Shown: positions 31,411 through 41,956, counted from the stretch's first letter. The stretch is 64,000 nt of DNA from Winogradskyella thalassocola (GCF_900099995.1 NZ_FNCZ01000004.1:1-64000); one strand, 5' to 3'. Notes: generated from the sequence alone by a model not told the origin. Numbers and translations: made by a program.

Positions 31411-33228
31411 ATGTCTTTGAAACGATTTAAAAATCTTCTATTTATCATTTGCTTAGTATCTGTCTTTTTTAGCTTTGGACAAGAAAAGCAGAAAATAACA
31501 GTGAAATATTCTGGGAACACTTCAACGTCTCCAGATATAAAAGATGGCGCATTGGTATTTCTTAGAGACAAGTCACAACAAGTCCATTTTATTCATAAAG
31601 GAGCAGATCTTTTTTGCGATAAAGCCATTTATTATGAAGACCAAGATTTTATAGAAGCCTTCAGTAACGTGGTGATGAAGCAAGGTGACTCTATTAATAT
31701 GGTTGCTAAATACCTAGAATATAGTGGAAAATCTCAATTAGCAATTGCACGAGGCGACGTCGTTTTAACAGAACCTCAATCTACGCTTAAAACCGACACA
31801 CTTTATTTTGATAGAATAAAACAGCAAGCCTATTACAACACTAAAGGAACAGTTGTAAGAGACACTTCAGGAACAATTACGAGTCAAATTGGAAGGTATT
31901 ATATCAATGCTAGCAAGTACCAGTTCGTTAAAGATGTAGTTCTCGTTAATCCCACTTACACTTTAAACACGGAACGTCTCGATTTCTTTACAGAAAATGG
32001 CCACGCCTATCTTTTTGGTCCTTCGACCATAGTTGGAGAAGCGAGCAAGATTTATTGTGAACGTGGTTTTTATGACACAAATAATAATACAGGACATTTT
32101 CAGCGCAACGCCAAAATCGATTATGACAATCGCACAGTAGAAGGAGATAGTTTGTATTTTGATAGAACTAAAAAATTTGCTTCTGCCACTAACAATATTA
32201 CAGTTACAGATACGCTTAATAAAAGTATTGTAAAGGGGCATTATGCTGAAGTTTGGCGAGCAAAAGACTCCATGTATATTACAAAGCGCGCTTTAGCTAT
32301 AACAGTTCAAGAAAACGATTCAATTTACATACACGCAGATACGCTTATGGTTACTGGCAAACCCGAAAACCGCATCACTCGGGCTTACAATAACGCCAGA
32401 TTATATAAAAGTGACATGGCTGGCAAAGCAGATTCTATTCATGTTAATCACAAAGAAGGTTTAACCCAACTGATTAACCTTAATAGATTTAGCTCTACTG
32501 ATGCTTTTGCTACCAAACGCAAACCTGTACTTTGGAATATTGGTAATCAAATGACTGGTGATACTATTCATTTAATTTCAAACCCAAAAACAGAGCAATT
32601 AGATTCTTTAAAAGTGTTTGAAAATGCATTTTTAATAAATAAAGACACCTTAAGTGAAGATGGCTACAACCAAATAAAAGGTCTACGGCTAATTGGATTA
32701 TTTAAAGACAACCAACTTTACAATGTAGATATCATTAAAAATGCCGAAACCATTCGATATTTAAGAAATGATGAAGGTGAATTAATAGGGATTCAAAAAT
32801 CAAAATCGGGTAGTATTAATGTTCAAATTATCGACCAAGAAATAGACGAAGTTCGTTTTATTAATCAAATTGATGGTAATATTTTCCCCGAGTCAGATTT
32901 CCCAAAAAGCGGCAGACGCTTAAGGGACTTCGATTGGCGTGGCGAAGAACAACCACTGTCTGTTGAAGATTTATTTAAAGATGATCCTCCATTAGATTTA
33001 CCATTAATTAAAGGTTTAGACGACTATATTCCTGCTGAAGCATTTATTGATGATGACGTTACGGAACGTATAGAAGAAGCCGGAAAAGCCACTCCTAAAA
33101 AAGAGAATAAAGCGGCTCGGAATCTCCCTAAAAAAACAATATTAAAGCCATTTCAATCTACTCCGAAAAAGGCAGACTCTACAGCGACGAAACCTTTAAA
33201 ACAAACAATTAAAAAAGAAGGTCAATAA
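31411..33228 (+). CDS. OstA-like (LptA/LptD N-domain-like) protein
   Basis: From the ATG at 31411 (MSLKRFKNLLFIICLVSVFF, signal ending SFGQ) the protein has 605 residues. It contains repeated beta-jellyroll segments (YYEDQDFIEAFSNVVMKQGD, TLYFDRIKQQAYYNTKG, SLYFDRTKKF) of the OstA fold, which forms LPS-binding grooves in LptA and the N-domain of LptD. The C-terminus (about 500-605) is Lys/Pro-rich and unstructured. In Bacteroidota such proteins are thought to help carry LPS or a related lipid across the periplasm. The gene abuts the aminotransferase gene (stop TAA, then TTG). Confidence 0.87.
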   Translation: MSLKRFKNLLFIICLVSVFFSFGQEKQKITVKYSGNTSTSPDIKDGALVFLRDKSQQVHFIHKGADLFCDKAIYYEDQDFIEAFSNVVMKQGDSINMVAKYLEYSGKSQLAIARGDVVLTEPQSTLKTDTLYFDRIKQQAYYNTKGTVVRDTSGTITSQIGRYYINASKYQFVKDVVLVNPTYTLNTERLDFFTENGHAYLFGPSTIVGEASKIYCERGFYDTNNNTGHFQRNAKIDYDNRTVEGDSLYFDRTKKFASATNNITVTDTLNKSIVKGHYAEVWRAKDSMYITKRALAITVQENDSIYIHADTLMVTGKPENRITRAYNNARLYKSDMAGKADSIHVNHKEGLTQLINLNRFSSTDAFATKRKPVLWNIGNQMTGDTIHLISNPKTEQLDSLKVFENAFLINKDTLSEDGYNQIKGLRLIGLFKDNQLYNVDIIKNAETIRYLRNDEGELIGIQKSKSGSINVQIIDQEIDEVRFINQIDGNIFPESDFPKSGRRLRDFDWRGEEQPLSVEDLFKDDPPLDLPLIKGLDDYIPAEAFIDDDVTERIEEAGKATPKKENKAARNLPKKTILKPFQSTPKKADSTATKPLKQTIKKEGQ

Positions 33229-34404
33229 TTGAAAGACGAGTTTTTAAAATACCAAGCTCAGACCACGCCATATCCACTAGCGATGGAAATAAGCCATGCA
33301 AAAGGATGCTATATTTATGACACTCAAGGCAAAGCTTATCTCGATTTTGTTGCTGGAGTTTCAGCATGTAGTTTAGGGCATTCGCATCCTAAAGTGGTAA
33401 CAGCAGTTAAGGATCAATTAGACAAATACCTTCATGTGATGGTTTATGGAGAATATATTCAAAAACCAGCATTAGAATTAACTAAGATATTAGCCAAACA
33501 TTTACCTGCTCCTTTAGAATCTACATATCTTGTAAATTCAGGAACAGAAGCTATTGAAGGCAGCTTAAAATTAGCAAGGCGTTTTACAGGTCGTTCAGAA
33601 ATTATTGCTGCAAAAAATGCGTATCATGGCAATACTATGGGCTCACTAAGCCTTATGGATTACGAAGAACGCAAGCAGCCCTTTTTACCGTTAATTCCAG
33701 ACATAAAGCATATTGAATTTAATTCTATAACAGATTTAGAAAAAATCACTGATAAAACGGCTGCTGTTATCCTAGAAACGATTCAAGGCGGAGCCGGGTT
33801 TATTGAACCTACCAACAACTATCTAACTAAAGTGCAAGAACGTTGTAATGCCGTTGGAGCTGTTTTTATCTTAGATGAAATTCAGCCAGGAATTGGGAGA
33901 ACGGGAACACTATTCGGGTTTGAGAACTACAACTGCCAACCAGATATTGTTGTTACAGGCAAAGGTTTAGGAGGTGGCTTACCTATTGGAGCATTTACAG
34001 CCTCTAAACACATGATGGATTGTTTAAGTGATAATCCAAAACTTGGCCATATCACAACTTTTGGCGGAAATCCTGTAATTGCAGCTGCAGCTTTAGCGAC
34101 TTTAAAAGAAATCACAGAGTCTAATCTGATGTCTGAAGCCTTAGAAAAGGAGCAATTAATTAGGCAACATCTTCGACATAAACACATCAAAGAGATTAGA
34201 GGTCGTGGTCTAATGTTAGCCGCTTTTACAGATAATGCAGAGCTTACAAATGAAGTGATTTTGAAAGCTAAAGACCAAGGATTAATATTATTTTGGCTCC
34301 TCTTTGAACCCAAAGCCATCCGTATTACGCCTCCTTTAACAATTTCAAATGAAGAAATAATAGAAGGATGTCGTATCATAACTTCAATACTAGACGAAAT
34401 TTAA
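33229..34404 (+). CDS. class III (PLP-dependent) aminotransferase
   Basis: The 391-residue protein is of the acetylornithine/4-aminobutyrate aminotransferase type. It starts with TTG directly after the stop of the OstA-like gene. Motifs: VNSGTEAIEGSLKLARRFTG (PLP phosphate loop), NAYHGNTMG, ILDEIQPGIGRTG (Asp pairing with the pyridine N), GKGLGGGLPIGAF with the PLP Lys245, and HITTFGGNPVIAAAAL. The amino donor cannot be decided; no arginine genes are near, so a general role is safer than argD. It is cytosolic. Confidence 0.9.
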   Translation: MKDEFLKYQAQTTPYPLAMEISHAKGCYIYDTQGKAYLDFVAGVSACSLGHSHPKVVTAVKDQLDKYLHVMVYGEYIQKPALELTKILAKHLPAPLESTYLVNSGTEAIEGSLKLARRFTGRSEIIAAKNAYHGNTMGSLSLMDYEERKQPFLPLIPDIKHIEFNSITDLEKITDKTAAVILETIQGGAGFIEPTNNYLTKVQERCNAVGAVFILDEIQPGIGRTGTLFGFENYNCQPDIVVTGKGLGGGLPIGAFTASKHMMDCLSDNPKLGHITTFGGNPVIAAAALATLKEITESNLMSEALEKEQLIRQHLRHKHIKEIRGRGLMLAAFTDNAELTNEVILKAKDQGLILFWLLFEPKAIRITPPLTISNEEIIEGCRIITSILDEI

Positions 34405-34565
34405 TTCCATTTACACGCTTTTAAAATACTTTAATTCAGTCTTTTACATACCTTAACATAAACGAAAATTTGAATGTTAATTAATTTGTTAAGAACATTC
34501 GTTGAAAAAACGATGTAACGCATAGGATAACTGTAATTTTATTTCAGCGAATTATTAAACTATTT

Positions 34566-35972
34566 ATGCAATATAGTCAAGACGACGAAAATTTCCCTCT
34601 CACTCGATTTGAATCGATGCTAAAGACCAATAATATATTGTTCTTTGATTCTAACGAGTTCGAAAATATCATACACCACTATTTAGAAAATGGCAAAATC
34701 CCGCTATCTAAACGTGCCATTAAGTTAGGTTTAGAACAACACCCTACATCCATTAATCTAAGATTATTTCAAGTTGAAATTTTAGTGATTGAAAATAAGT
34801 TTAAAGAGGCGGATGATTTATTAGATAGACTACATAATATTGAACCTACCAACGAAGAAATTTTTATTCAAAAAGCAAATGTTTTATCTAAACAAGATAA
34901 ACATCAGCAAGCTATAGATACGTTACTTATTGCCATAGAACTATCTCACACACCAGAAGATGATGCAGATTTGTATGCCTTAGTGGGTATGGAATATTTA
35001 TTTTTAGATAAATTTGAAAATGCTATTATCTATTTTAAAAAATGCTTAGAAAGCGATACTTCAGATTACTCTGCACTTCATAATATTGTGTATTGTTATG
35101 ATTTTCTAAATCAGCATTCAGAAGCTATAGACTATTTAAATTTATATTTAAACACTAATCCATATTGTGAAGTTGCTTGGCACCAATTGGGAAGACAGTA
35201 TTTTACTATTAAAGATTATGCGAAAGCAAATACAGCCTTAGATTTTGCAATTATTTCGGATGACACTTTTATTGGTGCTTATATTGAAAAAGGAAAAGTC
35301 CTCGAGAAATTAGAAAAATACGAAGAGGCTATTGACAATTACAAAATCAGCTTAGCATTAGACGACCCAACGTCCTTTGCACTTTTGCGTATTGGTCAAT
35401 GTTATGCCAAACTCGAACAGGAAGATTTAGCTATTCAGTTTTTCAAAAAAACAATCCATGAAGACGCCTTACTCGATAAAGGTTGGATTGCGATTACCAA
35501 GTTTTACATGAAACGTCTTAACTATCAAAAAGCACTTTACTACATTAATAAAGCTGTTATTATAGATAGTGAAAATGTTAAATATTGGAAACTTTATGCC
35601 GCTGTAAACAAACGACTAAATTTTCTTGAAGAAGCAGAGCGTGGTTACAAACGCACTTTAGATTTAGGTAATTACGAATTAGATACATGGCTAAACAGAT
35701 CTGATGTTTTAACAACTTTGGGTGAGTACGAAGCTGCTATATTTAATTTACTTCAGGCTTCAGAATTTTATCCAGAAAGTGCAGAAGTAGAATTCCGATT
35801 AGCAGGCCTGTATTTCACCGTTCATCAATCTGAAGAAGGTCGTTTCCATCTTAAAAATGCAACACGACTTAATATCGATTATAACTTTATTATTTCAGAA
35901 TTATTTCCTCAACTTACAGATAAACCCTTGATTAAAGCTATAATTTCAGAAGCTAAAAAGACATCAAACTAA
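34566..35972 (+). CDS. tetratricopeptide repeat protein
   Basis: The 468-residue protein has no signal peptide. About ten TPR units cover most of its length; clear ones include ALVGMEYLFLDKFENAIIYF, YIEKGKVLEKLEKYEEAIDN and LRIGQCYAKLEQEDLAIQFF. TPR arrays bind other proteins, so it is probably a cytosolic scaffold. It is a conserved neighbour of the DUF368 genes in Flavobacteriaceae as far as I recall. Partners are unknown. Confidence 0.9.
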   Translation: MQYSQDDENFPLTRFESMLKTNNILFFDSNEFENIIHHYLENGKIPLSKRAIKLGLEQHPTSINLRLFQVEILVIENKFKEADDLLDRLHNIEPTNEEIFIQKANVLSKQDKHQQAIDTLLIAIELSHTPEDDADLYALVGMEYLFLDKFENAIIYFKKCLESDTSDYSALHNIVYCYDFLNQHSEAIDYLNLYLNTNPYCEVAWHQLGRQYFTIKDYAKANTALDFAIISDDTFIGAYIEKGKVLEKLEKYEEAIDNYKISLALDDPTSFALLRIGQCYAKLEQEDLAIQFFKKTIHEDALLDKGWIAITKFYMKRLNYQKALYYINKAVIIDSENVKYWKLYAAVNKRLNFLEEAERGYKRTLDLGNYELDTWLNRSDVLTTLGEYEAAIFNLLQASEFYPESAEVEFRLAGLYFTVHQSEEGRFHLKNATRLNIDYNFIISELFPQLTDKPLIKAIISEAKKTSN

Positions 35973-36011
35973 AAAAAATCATACCTTAGCATTTCATATT
36001 TTTCTTATAAA

Positions 36012-36980
36012 ATGCAAAGACGATTTATAGATTATTTAGTCATCACTTTTAAAGGTATTGCAATGGGAGCAGCAGATGTTGTTCCAGGTGTTTCTGGAGG
36101 AACCATTGCGTTTATATCTGGTATTTACGAAGAACTTATAGAAAGTATTGATAAGGTTAATCTCAGTGTTTTCAAAGTTTGGAAGAAAGAAGGTTTTAAA
36201 ACCGCATGGAACTCCTTTAACGGGAATTTTTTAATAGCTCTTTTTTCTGGAATAGCGATTAGTATTTTATCCTTATCAAAACTCATAAAGTGGTTATTAC
36301 ACAATGAGCCCGTATTACTTTGGTCTTTCTTTTTCGGACTTGTTTTAGCTAGTATTTTATACATAGCCAAACAAATTAAAGGTTGGTCCTTAAAATTGAT
36401 AATTGCTATATTAATAACGTCAATTATATCTTTTTATATTACCAAAGCCGAACCATTTGCCTCACCAGACAGTCCATACTATCTTATATTCTGTGGATTT
36501 ATAGCGATCATTGCTATGATTTTACCAGGAGTTTCTGGTGCATTTATTTTACTAATTCTTGGAGCTTACCAAACCGCAATTGATACCATTAATAATCTAA
36601 GAGATGGTTTGTTAAATGGAAATATGGAACTTTTTAAAGATGCGTTATTAAAATTCGTACTACTTGGTGTTGGCGCTGTCATTGGACTTAAAGTCTTTTC
36701 TAAAGCCTTAAATTGGATGTTTAAACATCACAAAAATCTAACTCTAGCCATCTTAACCGGGTTTATGATTGGGTCTCTAAATAAAATTTGGCCATGGAAA
36801 GAAGTTTTAAAAACCCGTATAAATTCTGAAGGTGAAGTGGTTACCCTACTTGATAAAAGTATCTTACCAACCTCTTATGTTGGCGATAACGAACTCGTAA
36901 TGGCAATCATATTCATTGTCATTGGGTTTGCAACTATCTTAATTTTAGAAAGCTTAGGTAAACATAAAAACAAAGTGTAA
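36012..36980 (+). CDS. DUF368 membrane protein (polyprenyl-phosphate transporter family), copy 1
   Basis: The 322-residue polytopic protein has about eight to nine membrane segments and two matching re-entrant-type motifs, DVVPGVSGGTIAFISGIYEE (about 22-41) and ILPGVSGAFILLILGAYQ (about 172-189), which imply an inverted-repeat fold. DUF368 (PopT) proteins have been identified as transporters that return undecaprenyl phosphate to the inner leaflet for reuse in peptidoglycan and O-antigen synthesis. The stop overlaps the start of a paralogue (TAATG). Confidence 0.92.
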   Translation: MQRRFIDYLVITFKGIAMGAADVVPGVSGGTIAFISGIYEELIESIDKVNLSVFKVWKKEGFKTAWNSFNGNFLIALFSGIAISILSLSKLIKWLLHNEPVLLWSFFFGLVLASILYIAKQIKGWSLKLIIAILITSIISFYITKAEPFASPDSPYYLIFCGFIAIIAMILPGVSGAFILLILGAYQTAIDTINNLRDGLLNGNMELFKDALLKFVLLGVGAVIGLKVFSKALNWMFKHHKNLTLAILTGFMIGSLNKIWPWKEVLKTRINSEGEVVTLLDKSILPTSYVGDNELVMAIIFIVIGFATILILESLGKHKNKV

Positions 36981-37999
36981 TGCAAAGCACCAGAGCGCTT
37001 AAAGATCGCGTATTCTTGGTCATTAAAGGCTTGGCTATGGGTGCCGCTAACAAAGTTCCAGGTGTATCTGGAGGTGTTGTTGCTTTTGTTGCTGGTTTTT
37101 ACGAAGAGTTTATCTACTCATTACAACGGGTTAACAAAACGGCTTTTAAACTTTTGTTTAATGGGAGGTTTAAAAGCTTTTATCGTTATATCAATGGTAA
37201 ATTCTTAAGCTTACTATTTTTAGGAATGATAGTGAGTTATTTTAGTGTTTCTAAACTATTGGATTACCTCATTGTACATTACGAGCTTTATGTCTGGAGT
37301 ACGTTCTTTGGAATGATTTTAGGTTCAATTTATTATATCTCTAAGGATTTTAAAGAATGGAATAGAACGACCTTATTAGCTTTAGTTCTTGGAGCCATAG
37401 CTGGTATTAGTGTTAGTTTTCTAGATCCTGCAACGGAAAACGATAATCTATTTTTTGTTTTCTTTTGTGGCATAATTAGTGTTTCTGGCATGACGTTACC
37501 AGGGTTTTCTGGTTCGTTCATTCTTATTCTCTTAGGAAATTACGTATTGCTGTTAGTTGACTCTGTAAATGCACTTAACGACACCATAGTTGATGTTATT
37601 AGTGGTGATTTTGAATTTATTCATAATGCCTATCGCATACGAATGTTAAAAGTTTTAGTGGTATTCACACTAGGTTCTCTCACTGGTTTGGTTACTTTTT
37701 CACATATACTAAGTTATATACTGAAGAATTACAAATTCATTACACTCGCTACCATAATGGGTTTTATCATCGGTTCATTAGGAGTTGTTTGGCCATGGAA
37801 AGAAACCATATATAAAACAAATACTGATGGCATAACTATTCTAGATTCCACTGGAAAACAAATCATTGCCAATTACCAGCGGTATTTACCAGAATTGAAC
37901 ACCCAAACTTACATCGCAATTGTTTATATTGCCCTAGGAATCCTGATAGTTTTAGGATTAGAATGGTATGGAAAACGCACAAGACAAATCAAAACTTAA
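36980..37999 (+). CDS. DUF368 membrane protein (polyprenyl-phosphate transporter family), copy 2
   Basis: The 339-residue paralogue of the preceding gene has NKVPGVSGGVVAFVAGFYEE and MTLPGFSGSFILILLGNY at matching places and the same WPWKE segment near the C-terminus. It starts on the last base of copy 1's stop codon and itself overlaps aroE by 32 bases, so the three are tightly coupled. The tandem may form a heterodimer or may handle two carriers; neither is shown by the sequence. Confidence 0.92.
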   Translation: MQSTRALKDRVFLVIKGLAMGAANKVPGVSGGVVAFVAGFYEEFIYSLQRVNKTAFKLLFNGRFKSFYRYINGKFLSLLFLGMIVSYFSVSKLLDYLIVHYELYVWSTFFGMILGSIYYISKDFKEWNRTTLLALVLGAIAGISVSFLDPATENDNLFFVFFCGIISVSGMTLPGFSGSFILILLGNYVLLLVDSVNALNDTIVDVISGDFEFIHNAYRIRMLKVLVVFTLGSLTGLVTFSHILSYILKNYKFITLATIMGFIIGSLGVVWPWKETIYKTNTDGITILDSTGKQIIANYQRYLPELNTQTYIAIVYIALGILIVLGLEWYGKRTRQIKT

Positions 38000-38729
38000 A
38001 TTCGGACTCGTAGGAAAAGATATCTCCTACTCGTTTTCGAGAGGTTATTTTAAAGATAAATTCGACTCTGAAAATTTACCAAATTCTTATGTAAATTTCG
38101 ATTTACAATCTATAGACGAGCTTTCAGAAATCATAAAGACTACGTCAAACTTAAAAGGGCTTAACGTCACTATTCCTTATAAAGAACAAGTAATTCCTTT
38201 ACTCGATAAGTTAAACAAAAAAGCACGAGACATTGGAGCTGTAAACACCATTCGATTTACAAAAAAGAAAAAACTGGTAGGTTACAATACCGATTTCTAT
38301 GGTTTTAGAAATTCTATAAAACCACATTTAAAATCACATCATAAAAAAGCTTTAATTCTTGGTACAGGAGGGGCTTCTAAAGCCATTGCTTACGCCCTTA
38401 AAAAGTTAAAAATTAAATATGATTTTGTCTCGCGCTCTCAAAAGGAAAATGTCACCTATTTATATTCCGACTTAACAAGTGATATTATTTCAGAATACAC
38501 CATTATTATCAATTGCACACCAATTGGCACGTTTCCTAAGGTTAATGAATGTCCCGATATTCCGTATGACGCCGTTACCAGTGAGCATATTTTATATGAC
38601 CTTATTTATAACCCTGAGCAAACTAAATTTTTACAATGTGGGCAACTTAAGGGAGCAACAACCATAAATGGTCTCGAAATGTTAAGACTACAGGCTGAAA
38701 AATCTTGGGAAATCTGGAATAAATCCTAA
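37968..38729 (+). CDS. aroE: shikimate dehydrogenase
   Basis: The 253-residue protein catalyses NADPH-dependent reduction of 3-dehydroshikimate. Motifs: GLVGKDISYSFSRGYF (shikimate-binding Ser pair), LNVTIPYKE with the catalytic Lys, DIGAVNTI, GYNTDFYGF with the catalytic Asp, the Rossmann LILGTGGASKAIAYALKKL, INCTPIGTFP and GLEML near the end. It overlaps the end of the DUF368 gene by 32 bases. Confidence 0.95.
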   Translation: MENAQDKSKLKFGLVGKDISYSFSRGYFKDKFDSENLPNSYVNFDLQSIDELSEIIKTTSNLKGLNVTIPYKEQVIPLLDKLNKKARDIGAVNTIRFTKKKKLVGYNTDFYGFRNSIKPHLKSHHKKALILGTGGASKAIAYALKKLKIKYDFVSRSQKENVTYLYSDLTSDIISEYTIIINCTPIGTFPKVNECPDIPYDAVTSEHILYDLIYNPEQTKFLQCGQLKGATTINGLEMLRLQAEKSWEIWNKS

Positions 38730-38808
38730 AACACAAGCTCTACACGCATTTCCTTTGTAGTTAAACTACTAGTTAGTATCTTTAACAACTATAAAAAATA
38801 TTTGACAC

Positions 38809-40833
38809 ATGTCTGAGAATGATAACCTGCAACATGCAGATGGAAAAAAAGAAGTAGAATCAACAGAAACTACTCCAACACAACCAACAGAAATTGAAAT
38901 GAATGCCGCTGAAGCTGAAGTAAATAATGACCTTGATGAAGGTTCTGTAATTGAAATAGTTGAAACAGAAGCTGAGAGCATTGTAAAATCTGAAGACGAT
39001 GACGTTGAGGAGACACCTGAAACTGAAGCTCCTAAAGACGACCTTGTTGACGAAATAGAAGCATCAAATGCTGAAGACGCTGAAGATGAATCTAATGCTG
39101 AGCGTCATGAGGTTGAGGAAAAAGATTATCATGCCATGACTATGGTTGAGCTCACTGCTGAAATGGGTAGACTCTTGAAAACCCATAAGATTCAAACGAT
39201 CTCAAAACATGTTAATGAGATTAAAGGCGAATTTAATGCCAAATTCAGTGAGCTTCTAGATGAAAAAAAGGAAGAATTTATTGAAGATGGAGGTAACGAA
39301 ATAGACTTCTATTATACCAACGACACCAAAAAACAATTCAATTCGTATTATAAAGAATACAAACAAACCATAAATGTTTATTATAAGGAGCGCGAGCAAA
39401 ACCTGAAACAAAACCTTGATAATAGACTACAAATTATTGAAGATATTAAAGGTCTACTCAGTGTTGAAGAAAACATGGGTACCACCTATAAAACCTTCAA
39501 AGAACTCCAGGAAAAATGGCGTAATGCTGGCCCAATTCCACGAGACAAATACAATACGGCTTGGAATACTTACCACCATCATGTAGAGCGTTTTTACGAC
39601 TTCTTACATCTCAATAACGATTTGAGAGATATGGACTTTAAGCATAACTATGATCAGAAATTAAAAATCATAGAACGTGCAGAAGAGTTAGCAGAAGATG
39701 AGAACACTAACCGTTCGTTTAGAGAATTACAAGTACTACATAAACTCTGGAAAGAAGAGCTTGGACCTGTTGGTAAAGAACACAGAGAAATAATTTGGGA
39801 ACGCTTTAGTAATGCCACAAAATTGATTCACGATAAGCGTCAAGCTTACTATGCTGATATGGATAAAGCTCACGAAAAAAATCTTGAGCGCAAAGAAGAA
39901 ATCATTGCACAAATAACAGCTCTAGCGGAGGACAAAGGCAATTCACATAGTGCTTGGCAGAAAAAGATTAAAGAAATTGAAGCTCTAAGAGACGCTTTTT
40001 TTAAGGCAGGTAAAGTGCCTTTAAAAGTTAATGAGAGTACTTGGGCAAAATTTAAATCAGCAGTAAGAACTTTTAATCGTGGTAAAAACAGCTTTTACAA
40101 AGATTTAAAGAAAGATCAATATGATAATCTTAAAAAGAAAAAGGATTTAATTCAAATTGCAGAAGACAATAAAGATAGTGATGACTTTGCAACGGTAACT
40201 CCGTTAATGAAGAAAATTCAGAACGAATGGAAAACAATTGGTCATGTTCCAAGACGCGATAGCGATAAAATCTGGAAGCAATTTAAAGCAGCTTGTAATC
40301 ACTATTTCGATAAAATGCATACAGAGCGCAAAGCGCAAGATCAACACCTTTATGATGCTTTTGATAAAAAAGTAAAGTTATTAGACGAATTAAAAACACT
40401 TGAGCTTACTGAAGATCCTAAAGCAGATATAACAATACTACAAGACAAAATTGCTGAGTGGAAAGCCATAGGATATGTACCGCAAAATAAACGTTACATT
40501 GATGGGAAATTCTACAAGGCCATTGACGATAAATTCGATAAGCTTAAAATGGATAAATCGAAATTAGAGATGATTAAGTTTGAGAGTAAACTCGAAAACT
40601 TAGCAGATTCTGATGACACGCGATTGCTAGATAATGAGCAAAATTTTATCCGAAAAAGAATTACTGAAATAAAATCTGAAATCAATCAATTAGAAAATAA
40701 TTTACAGTTTTTCTCTAATGTAAAATCAGATAATCCTTTAGTGAAAGATGTCCATAAAAATATTGCGAATCATAAAAAGGAATTAGACACTTGGAAAGCC
40801 AAATTATCCAAGGTTCGTGGCATGTATAGCTAA
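38809..40833 (+). CDS. DUF349 domain protein
   Basis: The 674-residue cytosolic protein has an acidic low-complexity N-terminus (about 1-105, rich in Glu and Asp) followed by five DUF349-type helical repeats, recognisable by phrases such as ELQEKWRNAGPIPRDKYNTA, IQNEWKTIGHVPRRDSDKIW and IAEWKAIGYVPQNKRYIDG. The family is widespread in Bacteroidota; its function is unknown, though helical repeats of this kind suggest binding to nucleic acid or protein. A C-terminal coiled coil covers about 600-665. A TATCTTTA box lies near 38777. Confidence 0.92.
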   Translation: MSENDNLQHADGKKEVESTETTPTQPTEIEMNAAEAEVNNDLDEGSVIEIVETEAESIVKSEDDDVEETPETEAPKDDLVDEIEASNAEDAEDESNAERHEVEEKDYHAMTMVELTAEMGRLLKTHKIQTISKHVNEIKGEFNAKFSELLDEKKEEFIEDGGNEIDFYYTNDTKKQFNSYYKEYKQTINVYYKEREQNLKQNLDNRLQIIEDIKGLLSVEENMGTTYKTFKELQEKWRNAGPIPRDKYNTAWNTYHHHVERFYDFLHLNNDLRDMDFKHNYDQKLKIIERAEELAEDENTNRSFRELQVLHKLWKEELGPVGKEHREIIWERFSNATKLIHDKRQAYYADMDKAHEKNLERKEEIIAQITALAEDKGNSHSAWQKKIKEIEALRDAFFKAGKVPLKVNESTWAKFKSAVRTFNRGKNSFYKDLKKDQYDNLKKKKDLIQIAEDNKDSDDFATVTPLMKKIQNEWKTIGHVPRRDSDKIWKQFKAACNHYFDKMHTERKAQDQHLYDAFDKKVKLLDELKTLELTEDPKADITILQDKIAEWKAIGYVPQNKRYIDGKFYKAIDDKFDKLKMDKSKLEMIKFESKLENLADSDDTRLLDNEQNFIRKRITEIKSEINQLENNLQFFSNVKSDNPLVKDVHKNIANHKKELDTWKAKLSKVRGMYS

Positions 40834-40998
40834 AATACTATAGAATTTAGATGTAACTCATTTGCTTATAACACACATCCGTTTGTTATAAGCAAATACT
40901 TTCTGTAATAAACAAAATAGTCTCAGCATCACAGATACGCTATGTACTATTTCTAAACACAAATCAATTCAATCAAACAATTTAAACACCCAAATATT

Positions 40999-41874
40999 AT
41001 GAAAAAAACTCTACGCTTTTTACTGTTATGCCTACCAACTATTGCATTATCACAAGTTGAATTAGATCAGGTTGATGATTTTGAAGATTATACGATGAGT
41101 AACTGGACCAAAAACAATTCTATCGCTAACGAAAATATTTATAACGGAGGTCCTTCTGGTGAAGGCGATAATTTTTTACGAGTAACCTCAAGCGGTTCAG
41201 GTTCTGATCTTGAATTAATGACTAAAAATAATGCCCAATGGCAAGGTAACTACTATCAAGGTAATCTTTCGAGTCGTGTTAAATACATATCAATGGATGT
41301 TAGAAATTCAGGTGATAATGTTATTTTTTTAAGGTTATCTTTTCAAACCGATTATGGTCTTATTTATCGTTGCAGTACAACCAATGCCATAGCTGTTTTA
41401 CCAAACGAAGGATGGAAACGAATTTCTTTTTCTATTCTTGAAGAAAACATAACAGCACTTTCAGATACCTTCAGCTACTCTGTTACATTTGGAAGTTCAA
41501 GTCAAGGCGTAGAAGAAATGAGAATAGTACACAATGATGTACCTGCTTGGGAGTCAGATCCCATCGAAGCGGTTTTAGATATTGACAACATCATGGCTGA
41601 AAGCCAGACTTTGAGTACAGAAGAAATCGCTGTGAAATCAGAATTAAAATTATTTCCTAATCCAACTAGCAATGTTATTACTGTGACTAGCAACGAAAAC
41701 GTTACTGAAGATATTAGCTATGGTATTATTGATTTATTGGGAAGAACGGTAAAAGAAGGACATTCTAAATTAAATCAGGAAATAAATATACAAGATTTGA
41801 ATAGTGGTAATTATATTGTTGAAATAAAAAATGCCAATGGAGACATCTTTAGAGAAAAACTAATAAAAAATTAG
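40999..41874 (+). CDS. secreted T9SS type A cargo protein
   Basis: The 291-residue protein has a signal peptide (LRFLLLCLPTIALSQ), a beta-rich middle (about 20-205) that looks like a carbohydrate-binding or jelly-roll domain (VDDFEDYTMSNWTKNNS at its start and VLDIDNI at its end) and a C-terminal type A sorting domain (about 213-291: LKLFPNPTSNVITVTS to FREKLIKN). It is exported by the type IX system and probably stays on the surface. The ligand is unknown. Confidence 0.87.
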   Translation: MKKTLRFLLLCLPTIALSQVELDQVDDFEDYTMSNWTKNNSIANENIYNGGPSGEGDNFLRVTSSGSGSDLELMTKNNAQWQGNYYQGNLSSRVKYISMDVRNSGDNVIFLRLSFQTDYGLIYRCSTTNAIAVLPNEGWKRISFSILEENITALSDTFSYSVTFGSSSQGVEEMRIVHNDVPAWESDPIEAVLDIDNIMAESQTLSTEEIAVKSELKLFPNPTSNVITVTSNENVTEDISYGIIDLLGRTVKEGHSKLNQEINIQDLNSGNYIVEIKNANGDIFREKLIKN

Positions 41875-41956
41875 TCGGCATTCTCAATATCTCTATTTTA
41901 AAATTAAAGTCAACTTATATCTAATAAAACTAATATTAGCTAAAGCCTAAAATATC

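Noticed and set aside
33927..34379. 150-codon minus-strand ORF inside the class III aminotransferase gene.
   Set aside because: It is the antisense shadow of a well-conserved enzyme gene, with no recognisable features of its own.
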